NCBI RefSeq assembly: GCF_029223525.1
Contig: NZ_JARHTQ010000032.1
Span: forward strand, 1-64,000
Reading direction: 5' to 3'
Length of the DNA stretch: 64,000 nucleotides
From: Streptantibioticus ferralitis
Lineage (GTDB): Bacteria; Actinomycetota; Actinomycetes; Streptomycetales; Streptomycetaceae
The position numbers and the translations under genes were made by a program. This document shows positions 8,070 through 17,500 of this stretch, piece after piece. Numbering within the stretch: the first letter of the stretch is position 1; each line of letters starts with the position of its first letter. The notes below the pieces were generated by a model. That model searched no databases and was not told where the DNA came from. It saw nothing but the letters and a program-made list of their open reading frames with translations.

Positions 8070-9560
8070 ATGGCCGAGCGCGAGCACAAACGGGTGGCGG
8101 TGATCGGATCCGGCTTCGGCGGGCTGGGGTCGGGGGTACGGCTGCGCCGCGAGGGCGTCACCGACTTCGTCATCCTGGAGCGGGCCGACGCGGTCGGCGG
8201 CACCTGGCGGGACAACGACTATCCGGGGTGCGCCTGCGATGTGCCGTCCCATCTGTACTCGTTCTCGTTCGCGCCCAACGCGGGCTGGCCGCGCACCTTC
8301 TCCGGCCAGCCGCACATCCGCGACTACCTGGAGCGGGTCACCGACGCCTTCGGACTGCGCCCGCACCTGCGGTTCGACTCGGAGGTGCAGCAGGCCCGTT
8401 GGAACCCCGAGGCGGCGCACTGGGAGCTGCGCACGGCGAGCGGTGAGCTCACCGCCGACGTCCTGATATCCGCCGCCGGACCGCTGTCCGACCCGAAGAT
8501 CCCCGACATACCCGGTCTGGCCGACTTCCCCGGCCGGGTCTTCCACTCCTCACGCTGGGACCACGACTTCGACCTCGACGGCAAGCGCGTCGCCATGGTC
8601 GGCACCGGCGCCTCCGCGATCCAGATCGTGCCCTCGATCCAGCCCCGGGCAGGCCGGCTGACCGTGGTGCAGCGCACCCCGCCGTGGGTCATGCCGCGCA
8701 TGGACCGCGGTGTCAACGCCGTGGAGAAGTGGCTGCACGGCACCATCCCGGCCACCCACCAGGCGCGCCGCGGACTGCTCTGGCTGATCAGGGAGTTCCA
8801 GGTCGGCGCGTTCGTCAAACGGCCGCAGCTGATGAAGGCCACCGAGCAGATCGCCAAGTCCCATCTGCGCAGGGCGATCAAGGACCCGGCGCTACGGGCC
8901 GAGCTCACCCCCGACTACACCATCGGCTGCAAGCGCATCCTGCTCTCCAACGACTACTATCCGGCCCTGGCCCAGCCCAACACCGAGGTCGTCACCTCGG
9001 CGCTCACCGAGGTGCGCGGCTCGACGATCGTCACCGCCGACGGCACCGAGCGCGAGGTGGACGCCATCGTCTTCGGCACCGGCTTCCACGTCCAGGACAT
9101 GCCGATCGGGGACCGTGTCGTCGGCGCCGACGGCCGGACGCTGGCCGAGCACTGGAAGGACGGGATGGCCGCGCTGCGCGGCATCACGGTGGACGGCTTC
9201 CCCAACCTGCTGCTGGTCATCGGGCCCAACACCGGTCTGGGCAACAGCTCGATGATCCTGATGATCGAGTCGACGCTCAACTACATCGCGGACTACCTGC
9301 GCACCCTGGACCGCACCGGCGCCGCCGCCCTCGACGCCCGGCCGCAGGCCGTGCGCTCCTGGAACGAGGCGCTTCAGCGGCGGATGGGGCGCACGGTGTG
9401 GAACAGCGGCGGCTGCACCAGTTGGTATCTCGACGCGGCGGGCCGCAACACCACCGCCTGGCCCGGCACCACCGCCGAGTTCCGGCGCGCCACGCGGCAG
9501 GTGCGGCTGGCGGAGTACGACGTGCTGCGCACCTCGGTGCCGGAGGAGGCCGGAGTATGA
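8070..9560 (+). CDS. Baeyer-Villiger-type flavin monooxygenase
   Basis: A 496-aa FAD/NADPH-dependent monooxygenase. The FAD-binding Rossmann motif GSGFGGLGSG is at residues 13-22, the family fingerprint FPGRVFHSSRWDHD near residue 153, and the NADPH motif VGTGASAIQ near residue 176. FGTGFHVQDMP and IGPNTGLGNSS near the C-terminus are also typical of this class. ATG 8070 is preceded by AGGAGG at 7-nt spacing. It is the first gene of an operon coupled by 4-bp overlaps to a hydrolase and an SDR. Together they suggest oxidation of a lipophilic ketone or long-chain substrate to an ester, then hydrolysis and alcohol/ketone interconversion. The substrate is unknown. Confidence 0.92.
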   Translation: MAEREHKRVAVIGSGFGGLGSGVRLRREGVTDFVILERADAVGGTWRDNDYPGCACDVPSHLYSFSFAPNAGWPRTFSGQPHIRDYLERVTDAFGLRPHLRFDSEVQQARWNPEAAHWELRTASGELTADVLISAAGPLSDPKIPDIPGLADFPGRVFHSSRWDHDFDLDGKRVAMVGTGASAIQIVPSIQPRAGRLTVVQRTPPWVMPRMDRGVNAVEKWLHGTIPATHQARRGLLWLIREFQVGAFVKRPQLMKATEQIAKSHLRRAIKDPALRAELTPDYTIGCKRILLSNDYYPALAQPNTEVVTSALTEVRGSTIVTADGTEREVDAIVFGTGFHVQDMPIGDRVVGADGRTLAEHWKDGMAALRGITVDGFPNLLLVIGPNTGLGNSSMILMIESTLNYIADYLRTLDRTGAAALDARPQAVRSWNEALQRRMGRTVWNSGGCTSWYLDAAGRNTTAWPGTTAEFRRATRQVRLAEYDVLRTSVPEEAGV

Positions 9561-10528
9561 CAACGGTGCGGAACACCTCGGTTGACGGCGGCGGTGGGCG
9601 ACGGGAGGAAGGCGGCGCCTACGCGCCGCTGCCCGCCCGGCGTACCGGCTGTGCCACGTCCGCCGACGGCACTCGGCTGTACTGGGAGGAACACGGCCCG
9701 AAGGACGCCCCAGCCGTGGTGCTCAGCCACGGCTGGACCTGCTCGACGCTGTTCTGGGCGGCCGTCATCCGCGAACTGCCCGACGATCTGCGGGTGATCG
9801 CGTACGACCAGCGCGGCCACGGCCGCAGCCAGCGGCCGCGCCGCTCCGGCTACCGCACGACCGCGCTCGCCGACGACCTCACCGCCGTGCTGGAAGACGC
9901 CCTGCCGAACGGTGAACGGGCGGTGCTCGCCGGGCACTCCATGGGCGGCATGACGCTGCTGGCCGCCGCCGACCGGCCCGCGGTACGGGACCGCACCGCC
10001 GCCGCGCTGCTGTGCAGCACCGGCAGCGGGCGGCTGCTCGCCGAGACCCGGGTGCTGCCGCCGGGCATCCGCAACAAGCGGGTACGGCACTTCGTCCACC
10101 GTCGCATCCTGGTCTCCGCCGCCCCGCTCGGTCCGCAGAGCCGGGTGACGCGGTCCGCCCTCAAGTACGGCGTGCTGGGGGCCGGTTCGACCGCCGAACA
10201 GATTGCCGCCACCGCACGCCTCGTGCACGCCTGCGGTACCGCGCCGCGTGCCGGGTGGGGTCGGGTGATGGCCGGTCTCGACCTCGACGCGGGCGTGGCC
10301 GCGCTGCGCGCGCCCACCGCCGTCATCGTCGGCACCGCCGACAAGCTCACGCCTCCGGTGCACGCGCACGGCATGGCGGCGCGGCTGCCGCACTGCGTCG
10401 GGCTGACCGAGTTGCCGGGGCTCGGCCATATGACACCGATCGAGGACCCGCGGGCGGTCGCGGGTGTGATCCGCGGCCTGGCGGTCGACCATCTGAACAC
10501 CTCGGGGAGCAAGGGGAATTCACAGTGA
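9557..10528 (+). CDS. Alpha/beta hydrolase
   Basis: A 323-aa hydrolase of the alpha/beta fold. The nucleophile elbow GHSMGG places Ser at residue 128; the oxyanion strand reads LSHGWTCS; the acid lies in GTADKLTPP and the His in LPGLGHMTPIED. The start ATG overlaps the monooxygenase stop (ATGA), and the stop overlaps the next GTG, so expression is translationally coupled. In this context it is the likely esterase or lactonase acting on the monooxygenase product. The first 30 residues are Gly/Arg-rich and poorly conserved in type. Family firm, reaction inferred. Confidence 0.9.
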   Translation: MTTVRNTSVDGGGGRREEGGAYAPLPARRTGCATSADGTRLYWEEHGPKDAPAVVLSHGWTCSTLFWAAVIRELPDDLRVIAYDQRGHGRSQRPRRSGYRTTALADDLTAVLEDALPNGERAVLAGHSMGGMTLLAAADRPAVRDRTAAALLCSTGSGRLLAETRVLPPGIRNKRVRHFVHRRILVSAAPLGPQSRVTRSALKYGVLGAGSTAEQIAATARLVHACGTAPRAGWGRVMAGLDLDAGVAALRAPTAVIVGTADKLTPPVHAHGMAARLPHCVGLTELPGLGHMTPIEDPRAVAGVIRGLAVDHLNTSGSKGNSQ

Positions 10529-11421
10529 GCAGGCCCATCAGCGGACAGGTCGTGGTGATCACCGGAGCGGCGCGCGGGGTCGGCGCGCTGCTGGCCCGCA
10601 AGCTGGCCGCGCGCGGTGCGCGGGTGGCGCTGGTCGGACTGGAGCCCGCCGAACTCGCCAAGGTGGCGGGTGATCTGGGGGCGGACGGCGCGGCGTGGGA
10701 GGCGGACGTCACGGATGGCGAGGCGATGGCGCGGGTGGCGGCCGAGATCACCGGGCGCTACGGGCGGGTGGACACCGTCGTGGCCAACGCGGGCATCGCC
10801 ACCGGTGCGCCGTTCCTCGACGCGGATCCGGTGACCTTCGACCGGGTCATCGAGGTGAACCTGCTGGGCAGCGTCGCGACCGCCCGTGCCTTCATGCCCG
10901 CGTTGGTGGCCGCACGCGGCTACTACCTGCAGATAGCGTCGCTCGCGGCGCTGGCCCCGGCGCCGATGATGGCCGCGTACTGCGCGAGCAAGGCGGGCGT
11001 TGAGGCATTCGCGCACAGTCTGCGTGCCGAAGTCGGCCACCAGGGCGTCAAGGTGGGCGTCGGCTATCTGAGTTGGACGGACACCGACATGGTGCGCGGT
11101 GCCGATCAGGACGCCGTACTGCGGGAGTTGCGCGCCGGGCTGCCGTGGCCGCTGAACCGCACCTATCCGCTGGGACCCGCGGTGGACCGGATCGCGGCCG
11201 GTGTGGAGCGGCGTGCACCGCATGTGTATGCCCAGTGGTGGCTGCGCGGCATGCAGGCGGTGCGCGGCTGTCTGCCGTCGGTGGTGGGCCTGGTGGGGCA
11301 GCGTGAGATGCGGCGGGCCGAGCCCCGGCTGCGGGCGACGGCGGCGGACCGGCGGGGCCTGGTCGGTGCCGGTGGCCAGGCCGACGAGGCGATCCGCGAG
11401 GTCTTCCGCGCGGATCCGTGA
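10525..11421 (+). CDS. Short-chain dehydrogenase/reductase
   Basis: A 298-aa classical SDR. The cofactor motif TGAARGVG lies at residues 13-20, NAG near residue 90, and the catalytic set is Ser139, Tyr152 and Lys156 (YCASK). The C-terminal extension (PAVDRIAAGVERRAPHVY) resembles SDRs of the SadH/Rv3085 type in the mycobacterial mymA operon, which also joins a flavin monooxygenase and a lipase-like hydrolase. GTG 10525 overlaps the hydrolase stop by 4 nt, with AAGGGGAA upstream. It probably interconverts an alcohol and ketone in the same pathway. Function by analogy only. Confidence 0.9.
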   Translation: MSRPISGQVVVITGAARGVGALLARKLAARGARVALVGLEPAELAKVAGDLGADGAAWEADVTDGEAMARVAAEITGRYGRVDTVVANAGIATGAPFLDADPVTFDRVIEVNLLGSVATARAFMPALVAARGYYLQIASLAALAPAPMMAAYCASKAGVEAFAHSLRAEVGHQGVKVGVGYLSWTDTDMVRGADQDAVLRELRAGLPWPLNRTYPLGPAVDRIAAGVERRAPHVYAQWWLRGMQAVRGCLPSVVGLVGQREMRRAEPRLRATAADRRGLVGAGGQADEAIREVFRADP

Positions 11422-11522
11422 ACTGGAGCCGGTCCGGGGCGGCCTGACCGGATCGCGGCCGGTGCGGACCGCCGGTCCGCGCCGCGGGACGCTGCCCGGC
11501 ACGGCGGCGACGATCTTCCGCC

Positions 11523-11546
11523 GTGAACAATTGGTAAACCATTCAC
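11523..11546. promoter_or_regulatory. Imperfect palindrome in an AT-rich gap
   Basis: GTGAACAATTGG and TAAACCATTCAC form an imperfect 24-nt inverted repeat in the 269-bp gap between the SDR gene and the small protein gene. It stands out for its AT content and is a plausible operator. No known binding consensus is matched. Confidence 0.35.
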
Positions 11547-11690
11547 GAAGCGCTTGCCAATCAACGGAAAAATCTCTGCGGGCGGTGATGTGTCCGGGAG
11601 GTTACACGTGGTGACGTTCCGAGATGCGGGGTGCTGGAGGGCGTGTTTCGCTGAAGGGGGGCCGTTCTCCCGCACGCGCTAGGAGCGATC

Positions 11691-11891
11691 ATGGGCATAC
11701 GCGACCAGTTCCATGACAAGGCCGCCAATATGGCCCGCAAGCACCTCAAACGCCGGGGCCAGGACCAGGATCCGTCGCTGGAGGACACGCTGGACCTGGG
11801 GCGCAGCCCCGCGCGCGGCTCCCGCGAGCCGGACGACGGGTACCCGGAGCAGGAGATACCCGACGACCTGCAGGACCGGTTCGACAACTGA
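11691..11891 (+). CDS. Small acidic/basic conserved hypothetical protein
   Basis: A 66-aa hydrophilic protein of unknown function. The N-terminal third is basic (MARKHLKRRGQDQD) and the C-terminal third acidic (PDDGYPEQEIPDDL), with no membrane segment or cysteines. GGAG lies 7 nt before the ATG at 11691, and a strong hairpin with a C/T-rich tail follows the stop, so this is a monocistronic unit. Small proteins of this look are common in streptomycetes; I cannot assign a role. Confidence 0.7.
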   Translation: MGIRDQFHDKAANMARKHLKRRGQDQDPSLEDTLDLGRSPARGSREPDDGYPEQEIPDDLQDRFDN

Positions 11892-11919
11892 CCCGCCTTG
11901 CCGGGGCGGACATAACGGA

Positions 11920-11960
11920 GAAGGGCGCGTCCCCCCACGGGCGCGCCCTTCCCCCTTTCT
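11920..11960 (+). terminator. Rho-independent terminator of the small protein gene
   Basis: GAAGGGCGCG (11920-11929) pairs perfectly with CGCGCCCTTC (11942-11951) across a 12-nt loop, followed by CCCCTTTCT. It begins 28 nt after the stop codon at 11891. Confidence 0.8.
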
Positions 11961-12046
11961 GATTCCGCCCTGCCGGAATCAGCCGGATCGTCGGGCCGGC
12001 GGCCGCTGGCCCGGCGTTAGTAGCGAGACGGTGTGCCGCCACACGA

Positions 12047-12087
12047 CCGCACGCGATCGCTGACGCGGGTAGGGCGACCGCGTGCGG
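12047..12087. repeat. Strong hairpin upstream of the AfsR-like gene
   Basis: CCGCACGCG (12047-12055) pairs with CGCGTGCGG (12079-12087). After one mismatch the stem continues with TCGC (12057-12060) and GCGA (12074-12077), leaving a 13-nt loop. No T-tract follows. It may be a back-up terminator or part of the regulator's control region. Confidence 0.5.
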
Positions 12088-12357
12088 GGCTCGTGGCTGA
12101 CACTCCGTCATATCCCGTAACGGCCGGGAGGCTTGGCCCCTACGGGAATCCGGCGACACGCACTCTGCCGCACGGCCATGACGCCCCGCTGACTGCTGGC
12201 TGACGCGACCCTGACACGCTCCGTAGTCGCCGGACAGGGTCAGGGGCGTGTCCCGATCCGGGTCGACACCATGCTTGGCGGAAAAGACGAGGTTTTCACG
12301 GCATCCCCACAAGGCAGGATGGTGCCGGATGGCTGACCTCATCCGGTGGGGACTCAT

Positions 12358-14499
12358 ATGACAACAGAAGCTGTGTACTTCGGCCTGCTCGGGCCGCTGG
12401 ACATTCGGTGTGCCGCGCGGCAGATCCCGCTCGGGGCCGGGCGCCAGCGATCCGTGCTGGCGTTGATGCTCCTGCAGACCAATCAGGAGGTGACCGTTGA
12501 GAGTTTAATCAAGCGACTCTGGGACGGGGAACCCCCTGGCGGCGCCCGCAACGCCGTGCAGGCCTATGTCGCGCGGCTGCGCCGGACGTTGCGCGAGGCC
12601 ACCGGTACCGACCATCTCATCCGCAGCGGACCCGGCGGATACGCGCTCACCGTTCCCGATGACACCGTCGACCTGACCCGGTTCCGCTCCCGTACGGCGG
12701 TGGCGGAGCGCTGCCTGGCGCGCGGTGAACTCGGCCTGGCGGCCCGCAACTTCACCGAGTCGCTGAGCCTGTGGCGGGGTGCGGCATTGCAGGATGTGCC
12801 GTGCGAGACGCTGCAGCGGGACGAGGCGCCCGCGTTGGAGGACGAGCGCTTACACGTCGTGGAGCGGCTGTGCGACCTGGACCTGATGCAGGGCGCCGCG
12901 GCCAACGCCCTGTCGGTGCTGCGTGGTGTGGTGGCCGAGCGGCCGCTGCGCGAGCGGCCCTGGTGCCAGCTGATCACCGCCCTGTGCCAGTGCGGACGCC
13001 GGGCCGAGGCGCTCACCGCGTACCACGACATCGCCCAACTCCTCTACGCCGAACTGGGCGTTGAGCCGGGACCCGATCTGCGTACCGTGCACCAGTGCCT
13101 GCTCGACGACGTGGACATCGAGTGGCCGCCGGCGCGCGATCGAATACCCCAGGCCCGCCCCGCCGCACAGGCGCCGTGGGCCGAGCCGCGGCAGCTTCCC
13201 TGCGGACCGGCGGAACTGGCGGGCCGCGAGGCCGCCGAGGAACAGGCCGTCCGGCTGCTCGGCACCCCCACGGCGGCCGGGACCGTCCCCGTCGTGGTGC
13301 TCACCGGCGCACCCGGCTGCGGCAAGACCGCGCTGGCGGTACGGGTCGCGCACCGTCTCGCCGCCCGGTTCCCCGACGGGCAGATGTTCCTGCCGCTCGC
13401 CGCACCGGACGGCGCGCCGCGCGACGCGGACGATCTGCTGGCCGACGCCCTGCACGCGACCGGGCTGACCGCCACCGGGGACGGTCAGGGCTGTGTGCCG
13501 CCCGGGGCGATGGCCCGCTCATCGCTGCTACGGGCCCGGCTCGCCGGGCGCCGGGTGCTGCTGGTGCTCGACAACGCCGGCGACCCGGCGCAGGTCACGC
13601 CGCTGCTACCGGGCGAGCTCGGATGCGCGGTGCTGGTCACCGCACGGACCGAACTGCCCGAGCTGACGGCCTTCCACGGCGCCCATCGGATGCCGCTCGA
13701 CTGCCTGGAACCGGGTGCCTCGCTCGACCTGCTGGCCCGCATCGTCGGCCGTGACCGCGTCGCCACCGAGTCCGAGGCGGCGGCCGAACTCGCCGCGGAG
13801 TGCGGCCATCTGCCGCTCGCCCTGTGCACCGCCGCGGCCAATCTGGCGAGCCACCGCTTCTCCTCCTTCCGCGCCTACGCCAACCGGCTGCGCACCGGTG
13901 ACCGGCTCACCCTGCTCTCGCTGGGCGGCGGCGCCGGCGGACCGGCGGACGGCGGGGGCTGTGCGGTACGTACCGCCTTCGAGCACTCCTACCGGGCCCT
14001 GCCCGTCCCCGCCCGTCGGCTGTTCCGGCTGCTGGGGGCCGCCCACCTGCCGGAGACCGGCACCGAGGCGGTGGCCGCGCTCGCCGATCTGCCGGTGGAG
14101 GAGGCCGCCGGGTACGTCCAGCGGCTGGCCGCCGCCCATCTGGTCACCGAGACCGCCCGCGGACGGCTGCGGCTGCCAGGACTGCTGCGTGACTACGCGG
14201 CGGAACGCGCCCGCGCCGAGGACGACCCCGAGCAGCTGCGGGCCGCCCGCGCCCGCCTGGTGTGCTGGTACGCGTCGCGCACCGCCGCCGCCGTACGCGC
14301 CTGCCTGGCCGTGCCCAAGCGGACCTCCGCCGCCTTCACCGGATCGCGGCAGGCGGGCGAGTGGCTGGAGTCGGAGGCGGCGAACCTTGCCGCGCTGTCG
14401 CGGTGGACGGACGGCCACGGACCGCAGGACGCCGCCGTGCTGTTCCCCGAAGGCGCCCGGTGGCGATCCCCGGGAGCCGGGTCGGACGGCGCGGCGTGA
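12358..14499 (+). CDS. AfsR/SARP-type regulator with NB-ARC domain and two TTA codons
   Basis: A 713-aa pathway-type activator. Residues 1-95 are the OmpR-like winged helix (FGLLGPLDI, LDLT-type DNA-binding end), 100-245 the bacterial transcriptional activation domain, and from about 290 an NB-ARC ATPase with P-loop GAPGCGKTA near residue 317 and LVLDNA as Walker B. AfsR itself is about 990 aa with C-terminal TPRs; here the protein ends just after the ATPase helical part, so the TPR half is absent. TTA leucine codons occur at 12505 and 12850, making translation likely dependent on the bldA tRNA and hence developmentally timed. ATG 12358 has GGTGGGGA upstream. No biosynthetic cluster adjoins it, so the targets are unknown. 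Confidence 0.9.
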   Translation: MTTEAVYFGLLGPLDIRCAARQIPLGAGRQRSVLALMLLQTNQEVTVESLIKRLWDGEPPGGARNAVQAYVARLRRTLREATGTDHLIRSGPGGYALTVPDDTVDLTRFRSRTAVAERCLARGELGLAARNFTESLSLWRGAALQDVPCETLQRDEAPALEDERLHVVERLCDLDLMQGAAANALSVLRGVVAERPLRERPWCQLITALCQCGRRAEALTAYHDIAQLLYAELGVEPGPDLRTVHQCLLDDVDIEWPPARDRIPQARPAAQAPWAEPRQLPCGPAELAGREAAEEQAVRLLGTPTAAGTVPVVVLTGAPGCGKTALAVRVAHRLAARFPDGQMFLPLAAPDGAPRDADDLLADALHATGLTATGDGQGCVPPGAMARSSLLRARLAGRRVLLVLDNAGDPAQVTPLLPGELGCAVLVTARTELPELTAFHGAHRMPLDCLEPGASLDLLARIVGRDRVATESEAAAELAAECGHLPLALCTAAANLASHRFSSFRAYANRLRTGDRLTLLSLGGGAGGPADGGGCAVRTAFEHSYRALPVPARRLFRLLGAAHLPETGTEAVAALADLPVEEAAGYVQRLAAAHLVTETARGRLRLPGLLRDYAAERARAEDDPEQLRAARARLVCWYASRTAAAVRACLAVPKRTSAAFTGSRQAGEWLESEAANLAALSRWTDGHGPQDAAVLFPEGARWRSPGAGSDGAA

Positions 14500-14547
14500 G
14501 CGGCTCCGGGGAGCGCCCCGCAACCGGCGGGGCCCGGGGACGGGGAA

Positions 14548-17500
14548 CTACCGCGGCGGCAGCGGTGGACGACTGCGGTTGGGACGGTCGGAAAGGTCCG
14601 GTGGCGTGCCCGCCGGATGCCGTTCCAGCAGGTCGAGCGCGGTGCGTACCGCCACCGCGAGCTGCGAGGGGCGGCCCTCGGCCCAGTCCAGCGGAGTACG
14701 CAGCGCCTCGATGTCCGGTGCCACGCCCTCGTTCTCGACCCGCCAGCCGTACTCCTCGAACCAGGCGGCGTTCATCGGCACGGTGATCACCGTGCCGTCG
14801 ATCAGCCGGTGGCGGCCGGTCATTCCCACCACCCCGCCCCAGGTGCGGGTGCCGACCACCGGTCCGAGGCCGAGCAGCCGGAAGGCTGCGGTGATCATGT
14901 CGCCGTCGGACGCGGTCGCCTCGTCGGCGAGTGCGACGATCGGCCCGCGCGGGGCGTTGCTGGTGTAGCTCACCGGTTGGGCGTTGCGGGTCAGGTCCCA
15001 GCCGAGGATGGTACGGGTCAGCTTCTCGATGACCAACTCGCTGATGTTGCCACCCGCGTTGCCCCGGACGTCCACGATCAGCGCGGGCCGGGAGACCTCC
15101 ATCCGCAGGTCGCGGTTGAACTGCGCCCAGCCGGAACCGCCCATGTCCGGGATGTGCAGATAGCCGCACCGGCCGTCGCTCAACCCGCGTACCACCGCCC
15201 GGCGTTTGGCGACCCAGTCCTGGTAGCGCAGCGGCCGCTCGTCGACCAGCGGCGCCACCGCGACCCGGCGCGGCGGGCCGGTGAACCCCTTCGGCGGCGC
15301 GAACGTCAACTCGACGGTGGTCCCGCCCGCCCCCGCCAGCAGCGGGTACGGTCCGGCCACCGGGTCCACCGGGCGGCCGTCGACATGGGTCAGCACCGCG
15401 CCCTCCCGGATCCCGGTACCGGCCAGCGGCGAACGCGCCTTGGAGTCCGAGGACTCACCCGGCAGGATCCGCCGCAGCGACCACGAACCGTCCTTGTCAT
15501 GCTGGAAGTTGACACCCAGCAGCCCCATCGGCCGCTGGTAGTGCGGCGGCCCCTCGTTGCGCCGGGCGGCGGTGCAGTACGCGTGCGAGGTGCCCAGCTC
15601 GCCGAGGACCTCGCGCAGCAGGTCGGCGAACTCCTCGGGAGACGCGACCCGTTCGACCAGCGGCCGGTACTGGGCGAGCACCCCTGGCCAGTCGATCCCG
15701 CACATGTCGGGCGCCCAGAAGTAGTCCCGGATGATCCGCCCGGCCTCCTCGTAACCCTGCCGCCACTCGGCCGCCGGGTCGACCTCGTGCAGGATCCGGC
15801 GCATGTCCAGCAGGACCGTCGAGTCGTCGTCGCCGCGCTCGTACGCCGGCACGACGGCCAGATCCCCGTCGTCGTACACCACCAGACGGCGGCCGTCGCC
15901 ACTGACCGCGTACCAGTCCATGTGGCGCAGCAGCTCGGTGCGCCGCGACTTGAACAGGTCGAAGTACTCCAACGTCGGCCGGGGGGACGGATCCGCCGGG
16001 TTGGCGAACGTCTCGCCGAGCGCCCCGGAGATCGGCCAGCGCAGCCAGACCAGCCCACCGCGCACCGGCGAGAGCGCCGAGTACTTCGAGGCCGCGACCG
16101 GGAACGGCGTCACCCGGTTCGGCAGCCCCTCCGCCTCCACCACGACCGGCCCCTCGCTGCCGTTGACCGTGTCGAGGCCGCCGGTGATCGGCCGCCCCTC
16201 GACGGGCAGCGCGAACGGTGACGGCGTCGCGGAGTTGAGCGGGACGAGATAGGGGCGGCAGCCCAGCGGGAAGGACAGGTCACCGGTGTGCACGTCGTAG
16301 ACCGGGTCGAAGCCGCGCCAGGACAGGAACGCGAGATAGCGGCCGTCGCGGGTGAACACCGGGCGTTCGTCCTCGAAGCGGCCGTTGGTGACGTCGATGA
16401 CGGTGCGGTCCGCCAGCTTCGCGATCTTGATCAGCCGCAGCGAACGTCCGATTCCGGGATGCGACCAGGTCAGCCAGGCCGAGTCCGGCGAGAAGGCGAG
16501 ATCGCGCACCGGCCCGTTGTCCGAGCGGACCAGCTCGATCACGGTCCCCGCCGGGGCGGTACGCCGCGGCTCCTCGGACGGCAGCGTGTCGTCCAGGTCC
16601 GTGCTGGTGCGCAGCGGCTCGCCTTCGCCGGTCGCCACCAGCAGCAGCCGCCCGTCGTTCGACGCGACGGCGAGCGTCGTGCCGTCCGGCGAGGCCACCA
16701 GCTCGTGCACCCGCCCCAACTTCCCCTGCGCGAGCCGCCGTCCACCCGCCTCGACGGGCGACCACCCGGGATGCTCGGCGACCGCGCTGCCCGCCGCGTC
16801 GTCACCGGGCAGCGTCGGGTCGTCCACGGCACCAGGCGCCCGGCCGGGCCCGCTGGCACCGGCGTCGGGCCTTCTGGCGCCGCGCGCGCCGGTCCGGGAC
16901 GCCGCGCCCGCCCCCGCGTCGGGCGCGGCGTCGTCTGCCCCGGGACCGGTCCTCATGGCACCCGGGAATCCAGAACCCGCCGCACGGCTGCCCGCGCCGA
17001 GGGGCTCCCCCGTTGGCATGTCGTCCCGCGGGGCGGAATCGTCGTCGGGGGAGGGCTCCACACGGGACGGAACCGTGCCGGTGATCCCGGTGACCGCGGC
17101 GGGGAAGCGGGCCGCGCGGCCCGGCAGCTCGACGACTTCGATGCCGTCCTCGCCGCCCGCGTCCGAGACGAACGCGACGCGACCGGTGTCGCCCAGCATC
17201 TCCGGCAGCCGCACCCGGGCGCCCGGCCGGTCGAAGATGGTGCGCGCCGGGCCGTCGCGGTGGGTGAGCCAGTACAGGCTGCCGCGTACGCACACCGCGC
17301 TCGCCCGACCGGTGGTGTCGCACGCCAGGCCGGTCAGATTGGCGGCGGCCGGGACCTGGTAGGGGCGGCGGCCGTTGCGGGCCCCACCGAGCCGCACTTC
17401 GAGGCAGCGCGGCACCCCGGCCGTATCGAGGTCCTCCGCGAGCCACAGCCTGCCCGCGCACTGGTACACCACACGCTGGCCGTCGCTCGACGCGTTGCGG

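Larger units (their letters stand above)
11892..12357. other. 466-bp intergenic region before the AfsR-like gene
   Basis: No gene seen. It contains the rho-independent terminator at 11920-11960 and the long hairpin at 12047-12087. The 270 bp after the hairpin must carry the promoter of the AfsR-like regulator. Confidence 0.5.

Noticed and set aside
8684-9556. In-frame extension of the alpha/beta hydrolase back through the monooxygenase gene
   Set aside because: The extension is Arg/His-rich shadow sequence of the monooxygenase; the ATGA overlap at 9557 gives a natural start.
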